The notes under the pieces were generated by a model that saw nothing but the letters and a program-made list of their open reading frames with translations, did no database searches and was not told the origin of the DNA. From contig CM076959.1 in assembly GCA_039566865.1 (NCBI GenBank), forward strand, positions 3,641,501 through 3,705,500: a DNA stretch of 64,000 nucleotides, given 5' to 3'. A program made the position numbers and the translations under genes. The stretch is from Aurelia coerulea (Eukaryota > Cnidaria > Scyphozoa > Semaeostomeae > Ulmaridae). Each line of letters opens with the position of its first letter. Positions within the stretch are counted from its first letter, which is position 1. Shown here piece after piece: positions 55,191-64,000 of the stretch.

Positions 55191-55613
55191 GCGGTCAGAC
55201 AAGAAGCTATTACCTCGTTGTATTCCTTCAAAATAACAGGTTAACTACACTGTCCCTGTATTGCCTTTATCTTCTAGGCAACATAATTAAATTACAAGAA
55301 AATAATGAAGGAATTCCCATCACAACGGGAAAATGCAGTAGTGTGACCGCAGCCAATGAATTTACTTTCATTTTCACTTCAAAGAAGTTAGCATAATCTT
55401 CAAAACCTAGGGTTAGGGTTATACACATTCGTTGGCCTGTTTGCAACACCAACCATAAGCCAACGAGAGATGGACCTGTCCCATGCCGTGACGGGTATAG
55501 CAGGCAGTATTGGTGCTTCAGTCTCGAAGCAAGCATTCCACACAAATCCAGCTCAGCCATCTCAATCATTAATCAAGTCCATTTGCTACCCATCTCTTTT
55601 CCAATTCCATTGA
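55191..55613. other. Spacer before LINE
   Basis: Includes CTAGGGTTAGGGTTA at 55408, two TTAGGG units only. No gene is recognised. Confidence 0.4.
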
Positions 55614-56228
55614 GCCGCAACAGACCCAGTAAATGTTAAGAGTATCGAAACGAAGCAAGTTAATTTCAGCAAAATTATTGAGGACCACTCCCACTCGATC
55701 GATCAATATGTCAACAAGCTCAATTATTTGGGAAACTATGGTCGGAGGAACAACGTAAAGCTCCTTGGGGTGGAAGACTCAGAGAATTCAAAGGAAACCT
55801 GGGATGATTCAGAAAACCTGTTCAAGGCCAAAGTGAAAGAGCTGTTGAACATAAAAGACGAGCTCTATATCGAGAGAGCCCATCGAGTTGGAAAGTTCCA
55901 GAAAGCCTACACTGATGAAGATGGAAGAAGGATACCAGAGAAACCAAGAGCTATCGTTGCACGTTTCTCCTCTTGGAAGCAAAAGGAATTGGTTACAAAG
56001 GCTGCACGTGATGTTAGACCAAGTGGCTACATGTTTGCTGATGACTTCAGTGATTTAACTATTGCAAGGAGGAAAGCCCAGTTCCCAGCATTGAAGAAAG
56101 CAAGGGAGGAAGGTAAAACAGCATACTTTGCTGTTGATAGACTAATAATTAAGAACAAAGCTCCACCAACAAGAAACAGGCAAGAATCAGGATCTGAAGA
56201 AACGGAAATCTCATTTGACAGATCTTAA
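55614..56228 (+). pseudogene. LINE ORF1 (nucleic-acid-binding protein), 5'-truncated
   Basis: The open frame begins after TGA 55611-55613 with no ATG at a plausible start. A coiled segment (VNVKSIETKQVNFSKIIED) leads into GNYGRRNNVKLLGVEDSE, ELYIERAHRVGK, RAIVARFSSWKQKEL and DDFSDLTIARR. This is the RRM plus C-terminal domain arrangement of L1-type ORF1 (transposase_22-like) proteins, which chaperone LINE RNA. The truncated N-terminus implies the element is incomplete at its 5' end. It lies 118 bp upstream of ORF2. Confidence 0.8.
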
Positions 56229-56346
56229 ATCTGGTTTTGTGAACTCAGAACTAAAGTTTGTGTTGGTATTTATATTTAACCTACTACCATTTGTGTTACT
56301 GTTAGCTAATGATATATTTCTTTCAGTTCATTGATATCCCTAATCA

Positions 56347-57822
56347 ATGGTAAAAACTCCTAATAATCCTTGTGGTATTTGCCACAAAAATATTGCTGCT
56401 CATCATAAATCAGTTTATTGTAATAATTGCAAATTTTGGGTCCATGTCAAATGCAATAATATCTCAAATTCGGAATACAAAGAGCTTCAAAACGAAGCTG
56501 ATGATGTGCCTTGGTTTTGTTTAAAACGTACAAAGATCATGTTTCCTTTTGGTCAATTGGACAATGATGAACTTTCAAATCTTTATGATTTTGACTTTCC
56601 ATCCTTTCTTGATTCAATGCCATCCTTTGAAATAACGTCTGGTCTTTCAAACTTGCCAAACCTGGATGATTATGATATTGATGAACATTTACCTTCCAAA
56701 GTCAACTCAAATTATCATACTCTTCAGGAATTATCAACTCTTAGTACTGCAGAAAATGACCTTTCCTTGTTTCATATGAATGTAAGAAGTCTTTCACTTC
56801 ATTTTGATGAGCTTATTTCAACTCTTGCAACTCTGAAAATTAACTTTGATATTATTGGTCTGTCCGAGACATGGAATTCCATTGAGAATCCTGTAAAAAC
56901 AAATGTGGAAATTCCTGGTTATTGTTATTTTCCATACCAGTCGCATAGTCAAAATGGTGGTGTTGCACTTTATGTGAAGTCAGGTCTTTCTCCAACTCCT
57001 AGGCCTGATCTAAATAAAGATAGTACCAATTTTGAAACAGTTTGGGTGGAAGTTGAAAATAGAAATGGAACAAATTATTTGTTCTGTTGTGCATATCGTC
57101 ATCCAAGCTCTGATCTTGATAGCTTCAGTGAATATCTGCAAGAAGTTCTGTCCAATCCAGCTGTATCAAATAAACAAGTTTTTATCCTTGGAGATTTTAA
57201 TGTTAATCTTCTGAATTATAACTCTCACACACCAACTACTAATTACGTTAATTTCCTCTTCTCTGAGCAATTTCTTCCATATATCACTCACCCATCTCGG
57301 GTATCTGAAAACTCTTCCACTCTCATTGATAATATCTTTTCCAACATCTCTGATAATGAAACAGTAAGTGGTAACATTTTGACTCATATAACAGATCATT
57401 TCCCTCAATTTTTGATTGTCAAGCGTGCAGCCATATCTTATAAAAATCTATCATATTACCAACATGATTTTTCTAAACTTAATACAGAAAATCTCCTGAA
57501 TGATTTTCAAGACCTTGATCTTGCCTTTTTGAATGATAGTGCCTTTGATGTAAATGCTAAGTTCAACAGATTTTTATCCACCCTTAACGAACTAGTTAAA
57601 ACTCATGCTCCTTTGAAAAAGCTCACCAAGAGAGACATTAAATTCAGAAACAAACCATGGATTAATGGCAAAATACAAAAAATGATGCGCATCACAGATG
57701 GGTTACTTGGAAAGCTAAAAAAGACTAATAACCAGTCTGTGAAAGATCTTTACAAAAAGTTTAGAAATAGGGTTTCAGACTCCTTGAGAGAAAGTAAAGC
57801 TAGCTATTTCCATAACTGTTAA
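56347..57822 (+). pseudogene. LINE ORF2, zinc finger and endonuclease part
   Basis: The N-terminus is a PHD-like finger (CGICHKN, CNNCKFWVHVKC, WFC). From about residue 135 comes an APE-type endonuclease: LFHMNVRSL, IIGLSETW, GGVALYVKSG, CCAYRHP, ILGDFNVNLL, THPSR and a final THITDHFPQF. The Asn, Glu, Asp-x-Asn and Asp-His residues expected for catalysis are visible. The frame ends at TAA 57820-57822 in an A-rich context, but continues in the same frame as the RT. The element has no other damage in this part. Confidence 0.88.
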
Positions 57823-59628
57823 AAAAAAAACAGCAACAACATGAAGCAATTATGGTCTGGAATTAAATCAGTTATCAGTATCAGGAAATTAAGTAATATT
57901 AATGTTATAAGTAAGCTTAAGGACTCAAATGGTAACATTACATCAGATCCGGCGGTTATTGCAAATGTCTTTAATAAATTTTTTGTAAATGTTTCTCATA
58001 ATATCACCATGAATATTCCAAGATCTAATAAGTCTCCTGTAGACTTCATGGGTAACAGAATTGGAAATTCCTTTTTCACAGCACCTTCAGTTCCTCTTGA
58101 AATATCTGAGATAATCTCGCTCCTCAAAACTGGAAAGTCTATGGGACCAAATAGCATTCCTATGAAAATTCTAAAAACCCTTTCTCCACTGTTATCTTCT
58201 CCACTTTCTCAAATCATAAATGAATCATTTCAATCTGGGATATTCCCAGACAAGATGAAGTTGGCCAAAGTAATTCCTCTGTTCAAAAAAGGTTGTCCAC
58301 TTACAGCTTCCAATTACAGGCCTATTTCTCTTCTTTCTGTCTTTAGCAAAATCACTGAAAAGGTCATGTATAAACGTCTCTATAATTTTCTGGAAAAGCA
58401 TGAAATATTATATACTTTACAATTTGGTTTTCGTGCTAGTCATTCTATCAACCATGCCCTGGTTAGTTTAACAGAAGCAATCAAGAACTCATTAGACAAT
58501 AGAAAATTTGGATGTGGAATATTTATTGATTTACAAAAGGCGTTCGATACAGTGAATCATGATATTCTTTTGACCAAGCTTGAACATTATGGAATTAGGG
58601 GGACTGTCTTAGATTGGTTTAAATCTTATCTCTCGCATAGGAAACAATATGTATCTGTAAATGGATCAAACTCAAGTTATCTCAATGTTACATGTGGGGT
58701 ACCACAGGGTTCAGTTCTTGGTCCTCTCCTTTTCCTAATTTACATTAATGATTTACCTCAATCATCATCAAAACTTGGCTTCTTTCTATTTGCAGATGAT
58801 ACTAATATTTACTATGAAAATGACAATCTCGTTCTTCTTCAAAGAACAGTTAACAAAGAATTGAAAAAAGTTAAAATGTGGCTTGATACTAACAAATTGT
58901 CTTTGAATATTGACAAGACTAATTTTATTATTTTTAAGTCTCCTCAGCATTCTTCCTCTGAAATTATCAATATCAAAATTGGAAATCTTCCTGTCAAAAA
59001 GACTTGTTATGTCAAATTTCTTGGAGTTCTTTTGGATGAAAATCTTTCATGGAAGTATCATCTGACTGAACTGTCTAAAAAACTGGCTAGAACTTGTGGT
59101 ATGTTCTTCAAAGTAAGACACTTTTTACCTGTTGATGTTTTAATCTGTCTTTACAATTCTTTATTTTCACCCTTCCTGCAATATGGAATTTTAGTTTGGG
59201 GTCTTACATATGAAACTCACATTAATCCAGTTTTCTTGTTACAGAAAAGGGTTATAAGAGCAATTTCTTTTGCTCACTTTACTTCACACTCTACTCCTAT
59301 CTTTTCTGATTTAAAAATCCTAAAGCTGCATGATCTTTTTCTATTAAAATTGCTGTGTTTTGTATATGAATCTGTTCATAAAATCTCTCCTATCTGCTTT
59401 CATAATTTCTTTAAATCTATAGAATCCGTTCATCAATATGGTACAAGACAGGCTGGCAAGGATGATATTTTTCTAACTCAGAAAAACTCCAGTCAATATG
59501 GTCTGAGATCAGTAAGCTACCATGGAGCAAAATGCTGGAATGATATTCCTGTAGATATAAAAAGGTCACCATCTGTTAATGTCTTTCGTCTTAAACTCAA
59601 AACCTACTTTTTTGAAAATAATTATTAA
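57823..59628 (+). pseudogene. LINE ORF2, reverse transcriptase part
   Basis: Same frame as the endonuclease, separated by one TAA. RT landmarks: KVIPLFKKGCPLTASNYRPI, LYTLQFGFRASHSINHAL, GIFIDLQKAFDTVNHDIL, CGVPQGSVLGPLLFLIYIND, catalytic LFADDTNIYYEN (FADD at about 58790-58800), LGVLLDENLSWKYHL, then the CR1/L2-type C-terminal region ending in CWNDIPVDIKRSPSVNVFR. Complete to the natural C-terminus. First Met after the stop is at 57841. Clade: CR1/L2-like from motif order. Confidence 0.93.
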
Positions 59629-59725
59629 CAGACCATGCTTGCAAACACGAGCAAGATGCAATTAATGCATTTGAGTAGAAAATTAAAATGTCACATTTGA
59701 GCAATCAGATAATAAAATGTGGAAT
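59629..59725 (+). other. Probable LINE 3' UTR
   Basis: Short AT-rich tail after ORF2, with AATCAGATAATAAAATG near 59702-59718. The exact 3' end is not resolved. Confidence 0.4.
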
Positions 59726-59739
59726 GTTTATTCACCAAG

Positions 59740-59930
59740 ATTTTCCATGGTTGCATGGCACACCAGATTTTCTGTCTGTTTGTGATTGCTGTGGTGAAGG
59801 CTGTGATGGAGTAAAGTGCACCTTTTGCTCAGATGCTGTTTATTTTTGAAAGCTATGCCACAAAACCAAAGTTGATGATGAGATGCATTTGAAGCGAACG
59901 CACCCAAACTGCTACCAATTATAACAGCAG
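59740..59930 (+). pseudogene. Cys-rich finger fragment
   Basis: The plus-strand frame reads SVCDCCGEGCDGVKCTFCSD, then a TGA, then KLCHKTKVDDEMHLKRTH. The paired Cys and the H-x3-H spacing look like a zinc finger that has lost one codon to TGA. It may belong to a gene or transposase N-terminus now decayed; no family is assigned. Confidence 0.35.
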
Positions 59931-60579
59931 CTCTTAACAACAAACAAGGGTTTCTGCGATTTTACTGTTTGTGGCTTCACTGACACTGCAGCTAATTTTA
60001 TGGAAAGGAAGACATCCTGGATTTCACATTTGAAAAATTATCTGAGGAGCTGAAGATGAGGACTAAGGGATTAAGATGAGGATGATTAAATTTCTATTTC
60101 TGAAACTAGCCGATTGCATCAACGTTAAATGTCAGTGCTAAATAAATCATGGACCAGATTGGAACTTGGAATTCTCCATTCCATACCAGTCCTGGTAACA
60201 TTAGGCGTGCGGTCGCACACGCACGCCTCCACACACGCTTGAAATGTCCAAGGCGTGTGTTTTATCGCACGCCCAAACATACTTTTCCTTAGGACTTTAA
60301 TAGTTTCTATGTCGTTCTCAATGAATAATGACATGTTTTTTGCTTTGGTTTGTTTTCCTTCATGGGCCTTCTCCCGGAGGTATTTCCTGAAAGTTTCTAA
60401 AATTGAGTAGCGTATTCTTAATCGCCACGTCATTCCATTAGTCCACATTGCCAAAATTACAAAGCAGAACAGATCGCAAAGGTCAATGAGTTAGGGAATC
60501 CATTGTTCCTGTTGTCCCACTTGATGAAGTGCGAAGATCTATTCAAAATGAATAAAGATTCCACAAAGTCATTCGCAGA
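59931..60579. other. Intergenic
   Basis: Contains a CACACGCACGCCTCCACACACGC stretch (near 60215) and its partial inverse. A 109-codon minus-strand ORF (60125-60454) has no recognisable domain. Confidence 0.35.
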
Positions 60580-60583
60580 TTAA

Positions 60584-61495
60584 CCCTTTCATCTTTAACG
60601 CACTGGCATCGTAGATTTCACAAATGAATTTATGCAATATTTTTTTAATGTTTTTGATGATTTGGAGGATGATGAAGAAGAGTTCCCGGGATTTAGATTT
60701 GAAATGCCAGAGGTGACATTGGCAGTCAGGGGAAAAGTGCGACCACAATCAGCCGATCCCTAAGCTATACAAGATAGGCCAAAACCTGCTCAAGGCATCA
60801 ATCTTCCTTTGGATGCAAAGCCAATCAATTACTTCTAACTATTTTTTCCTGATGAGCTGCTGCTAAAAATTGTGGACTGGACTATCCAAAATGCAGAAAA
60901 AAAGCTGAACAAGCCCAAAGGAGAAGAAAGATGGACAGTCACATTGGAAGAGATCAAAGCATTTTGGGGCTTATCCTCATGGGGAACAGTTTACTGATGA
61001 CACCAAGAACTGAAAGATATTTTATTGCAGAAGATAGTAAATGGATTTTCCATACTAATATAAGCAAACTTTTTTCAAGAGATAGATTTAGAGAAATTCA
61101 AAAGGTTTATTCATTTTTGCCATCCTAATATTCCCCCAGAAAACACTGACAGTTTGCACACGGTTGGGCATGTTATTGACCATTTGCAGAAGAAGTTCAT
61201 GGCAATGTATGTTTTGGGTAGGGACGTTTCCATTGATGAAAGCATGATTCCATTCAAAGGACATTGCTTGGACACAGAGAATGCCCCAAAAGCCTGTGAA
61301 AGTTGGAATCAAAGTGTTTGTTGTGGCAGATTTGCAAACTGCTGGAATTTTGAAGTGTACATGGGAAAGACTATGGGTCAAGAAGATGCTGTTGGTGAGC
61401 TAGGAAAGACTGATCGAGTGGTGATATGCCTAATGAAGGATCTGACCCATCAAGGCCAATTTTTTTGTACATCAACAATTTTTCGGCAGGTGTAA
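60584..61495 (+). pseudogene. Decayed piggyBac-like transposase
   Basis: TTAA 60580-60583 followed by CCCTTTCATC is a typical piggyBac terminus. Pieces in shifting frames follow: an acidic segment (DDLEDDEEEFPGF), PDELLLKIVDWTIQNA, EIKAFWGLILMGNSLLMTP, ISKLFSRDRFREIQKV, DVSIDESMIPFKGH (first catalytic Asp region), MPQKPVKVGIKVFVVAD and NFEVYMGK. At least three frame changes and several stops separate them, and the later catalytic Asps and the Cys-rich C-terminus are missing. No right terminus is found. It could have been a source of transposase for the TTAA MITEs, but its TIR start differs (CCCTTT versus CCCTAT). Confidence 0.8.
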
Positions 61496-62082
61496 TCTGC
61501 ATAAAGCAGGTTGCATAATGCAGGTTGCATAAAGCAGGTTATCATTTATGGCCATGGGATGTATAGCCGCAACAACGGGCCGTCTCCTGGGTGAAGCTAA
61601 AATGTTGAACACACGGAGGTTGTCATGAGTTGGCATGTGAGAACAATTGGTCCTATGTGAAATATTCATATAAGAGATATTGCAAATCCATTTCACGAAA
61701 TAACGACCACATTTTTAAACAATTAGCCAAATAACTCTTCACGTGCAAATATGGGGGGGGGGGTCTTGAAGCCTTTCCAATGTTTAGTGTCCCTCTGTGT
61801 GGATATTACCCATTGTTCAGTATAGTACCCTTGTAATAAATGCAACAAAAACAGTATAATCATGCTTTAGGGTTTGGCTTTGGGTTTGGGGTTTCACGGT
61901 TTTGGCCCATGTTAGCCTTGGGTTTCAGATGCTACGTTTACATTGTATGGCTTTTTTGGTTTTAAGATGTGTCACAGGTTGCAGATTTCTCTAATCTTTG
62001 TACTCAGGTTCCAGGTATTTTCATTCAAAAATTCCTATTTTTAGAGTTTTCGAAGCCATACAGTCCATGCAGTCAAAGTCAC
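61496..62082. other. Intergenic
   Basis: Short tandem GCAGGTTGCATAA copies at 61486-61540, an 11-G run near 61752 and degenerate GGGTTT(G) repeats near 61868-61930. No gene is recognised. Confidence 0.4.
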
Positions 62083-62122
62083 TAATGCAGTTAACAGAGA
62101 TCGAAAAGCCAGCTTTTGAATG
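62083..62122. repeat. 40-bp direct repeat, left copy
   Basis: Identical over 40 bp to 63107-63146; begins TAATGCAGTTAACAGAGATC. The pair flanks the region 62123-63106. Confidence 0.9.
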
Positions 62123-62287
62123 GGCTCATATATAGCTTTTGTAAATACTTTAAATATTTTGGTTTAGTTTATGTTATTGTTGATAATGTATCTGTAGATA
62201 AGTTTAATTTGTTTTTTAATTATTGTATATATTGTAATGAAGTAACATTAAGGAATTGTAAAATAGTATGACATGATTTTCATTTGA

Positions 62288-62440
62288 GGAAACTGAAGGA
62301 AATACTAGAGATGAAAGAAGAGAAGTCGAGGTTGGAGTGGCTTACGTTGGACGTTTTCGACACCCCGCAAAGTACAAAGGAGTTGACACCTGATAGAACC
62401 AAGGGCTTTATGAAGACTATGAAATGTATTGATAAGGCCT
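62288..62440 (+). CDS. Candidate terminal exon
   Basis: After TTTTCATTTGAG a frame reads LKEILEMKEEKSRLEWL, then TLDVFDTPQSTKELTPDR and KGFMKTMKCIDKA to TAA. It looks protein-like, but has no recognised domain and no identified upstream exon. Confidence 0.35.
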
Positions 62441-62689
62441 AAGTTAGACCCATGCTCACTTCACCCACACCACCTGTTGTCCTATTTGTGTGGCCTACAC
62501 TCTTTTCTTTTCATAAGAAGAATGTTTATAAGAATATTCAGACTCAGAATCATCCAATCTTTAAGAATATTATAAGAATATTGCTCAGCCTCAGCTCGCA
62601 TAATTGTGTCTCGTTTTTGTCAGCAGTTGCCTGTTTTGCGATGTTCATATTAAACCAGATTTGAAGAAAATAAGGAGAAACTCATATAT

Positions 62690-63106
62690 GAGGCCTATGG
62701 GCCTATATATGAGGTGAGCCAGCCCGCCTGACCGGGCTGGCTCGCCTAGGTGGGATGATTTTAGTTTGTGTTTATATGAGTAAAAACTATCCCGGCCAGG
62801 CGGGCTGGCCTCGTAATGCTGCATGTTATGACGTATCAAGGGATTTTAAAAGACAATTGCCAGACAAAGACTTTCAAATTAAACACTGCAGTCTCGCCTA
62901 CGCAAATCAATCAATTACACCGGGCCAGCCCGTCTGACGCTGGTTATATGAGCTCACTTCACCAGGATCGCGCCTTCCCAACTCACAGATCTCGGCTGAC
63001 CGGGCTGGCCCACTGCTCATATAAACATAACTTTATTTAACAAAGGATATCTTTGTTCAATCAGATCTCACCTAGGCAAACCAGCCCGCCTCATATAAAC
63101 AGGCCT
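62690..63106. mobile_element. GC-rich foldback element, CCAGCCCGCC family
   Basis: Termini of the type GGCCTATATATGAGG and the inverse CCTCATATAAACAGGCC. Between them are several palindromic GCCAGCCCGCCTGACCGGGC blocks in both orientations (62713, 62790, 62926, 62998, 63079). Non-coding, about 415 bp. The repeated motif may be a binding site multiplied within the element. Confidence 0.65.
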
Positions 63107-63146
63107 TAATGCAGTTAACAGAGATCGAAAAGCCAGCTTTTGAATG
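63107..63146. repeat. 40-bp direct repeat, right copy
   Basis: Second copy of the 62083-62122 sequence. It abuts the right end of the GC-rich foldback element. Confidence 0.9.
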
Positions 63147-63443
63147 CTTAAAATGATACACAGAGAGTCAGTGAAAATGGAAATGTTGGAAATAAATTTT
63201 TGTTGATAGATGCAGTTTCAGGTTTTGTTTTGCCTCCAGGTTTTCGCCTTTTTGCTAATTTTGGTTCGGGTTTACAGGTTCTAATGCCACCCAAAGCCCC
63301 CCTCCTTCAGGCAAAATAAAACAGCTTCAAAGACTACATATTTTCCTTGTAGAAGTTTTCATGAATTTTCCAGAAGTTGCATTCATTTCATGCAATTATT
63401 GGCAATCTGAGTTTCTGATAAAGAGTTTCTTTTATGGCAGTAC

Positions 63444-63518
63444 CTGTCAATTCCTCTAAACAAAGGGAATCTGTTGTCTCATCAACAAACTCCAGATAGT
63501 CATTATCACTATCCATAT
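63444..63518 (-). CDS. Orphan 75-nt symmetric exon
   Basis: Minus-strand acceptor TTTTTTCCAG and donor GACAG|gtactg enclose 75 nt, phase 1 on both sides. It encodes an acidic segment (DMDSDNDYLEFVDETTDS). Neighbouring exons would lie left of 63444 or beyond the window. Confidence 0.4.
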
Positions 63519-64000
63519 CTGGAAAAAAATTCCCAATAAATTATACTGAGGTCGACTAAATCATTGTTACAGAGCAAAGCATTCCAAGGTATGAAGGTGT
63601 ACAATGCATTTCGTTTGTTCCTCTGTGCAGTGAAGTACCAAGATTTATGTTCTAAATATAACATTTCCATTTTGTTAAAAAGTTGAAACAGTGACAAAGA
63701 TACACATCTAATTTTTGTACACAAATTTTAGTACCTATGCCCTCATCATTGTCAAGTGATCAAAGATAAGTTTTGCGGCAGTCATCTCTGTTTACATCTG
63801 TTGTTGCATCTTGAACTTCTGGCATCACATCAGTTCTGGATCAGTTGCCTTGGCTTGGTGAGAGCATTGGCTGCTCTGTTAGCTCTCCATAAATGTTAAG
63901 ATGTGACAAAACCTATTTTCGTTCATGTCATGATTTTCGGCTGCGGCAGATTTTGCAAGGGCATCCTACCAGCAACATTGATTTGTGACCTTGACCATGC
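63519..64000. other. Window end, no gene recognised
   Basis: AT-rich sequence. A minus-strand frame at 63509-63724 has no domain. It may be intronic to the gene that owns the 63444-63518 exon. Confidence 0.3.

Noticed and set aside
54382..55396. Long ORFs of Val-Gly-Leu, Trp-Pro-Gly, Asn-Gln-Ala and Pro-Thr-Arg repeats, suggestive of silk- or collagen-like proteins
   Set aside because: Five frames are open at once over a pure 18-bp repeat. There is no signal peptide or non-repeat coding flank, so low-complexity DNA explains them.
55405..55420. Telomere-type TTAGGG repeats
   Set aside because: There are only two units, so no interstitial telomere can be claimed.
60125..60454. 109-aa minus-strand ORF
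   Set aside because: No domain, no splice context and no conserved motif could be seen. Its length is plausible by chance.

Overview
This is a window of AT-rich animal nuclear DNA. It has spliced genes with GT-AG introns, many DNA-transposon and LINE families, satellites, and no rRNA or CRISPR. The LINE proteins, the BED-finger and transposase-like multi-exon genes and the TTAA-flanked MITEs resemble what I recall from cnidarian, particularly anthozoan, genomes. That assignment is inference; no single-copy marker fixes the species.

Layout. (1) 1-20737 is a recent direct segmental duplication. Copy A (1-8693) and copy B (10576-20737) are nearly identical. Each carries a decayed multi-exon gene (BED-type zinc fingers plus a long conserved C-terminal part), a Mutator-like MITE, a second inverted-repeat element and the 3' end of a polyadenylated LINE. 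They are separated by a retroelement RT fragment and a twelve-unit, 122-bp satellite (8985-10427). Copy B alone has a 1.27-kb TTAA MITE whose empty site survives in copy A. (2) 20738-28600 holds gene fragments (a RING-like ORF, a DDE-like pseudogene split by a MITE, a LINE tail) and foldback elements. (3) 28833-32982 is a structurally complete PIF/Harbinger transposon: perfect long TIRs, TTA target duplication, an intact DDE transposase and an intact Myb/SANT-like partner gene. (4) 33740-39858 (minus strand) is a decaying gene of at least six exons, interrupted by a 2.4-kb TIR element. (5) 40150-44894 has LINE fragments and a tandem array of inverted-repeat units. (6) 45023-49719 (plus strand) is a spliced gene ending in a PHD finger. 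Its middle is a tandem array of 42-nt phase-1 micro-exons, and MITEs sit at equivalent intron positions. (7) 49740-55190 contains two more TTAA MITEs, a large inverted repeat and an 18-bp GC-rich minisatellite. (8) 55614-59650 is a nearly full-length CR1/L2-type LINE with one in-frame stop. (9) 59650-64000 holds a decayed piggyBac transposase, a GC-rich foldback element and orphan exons.

The most notable signals are four unrelated-sequence TTAA element families that all begin CCCTAT and carry a G-run/C-run hairpin just inside an end; the micro-exon array of the PHD gene; an in-frame UGA followed by CUAG in a long conserved frame; and several transposon insertions whose empty sites are preserved inside the window, which gives a relative chronology.
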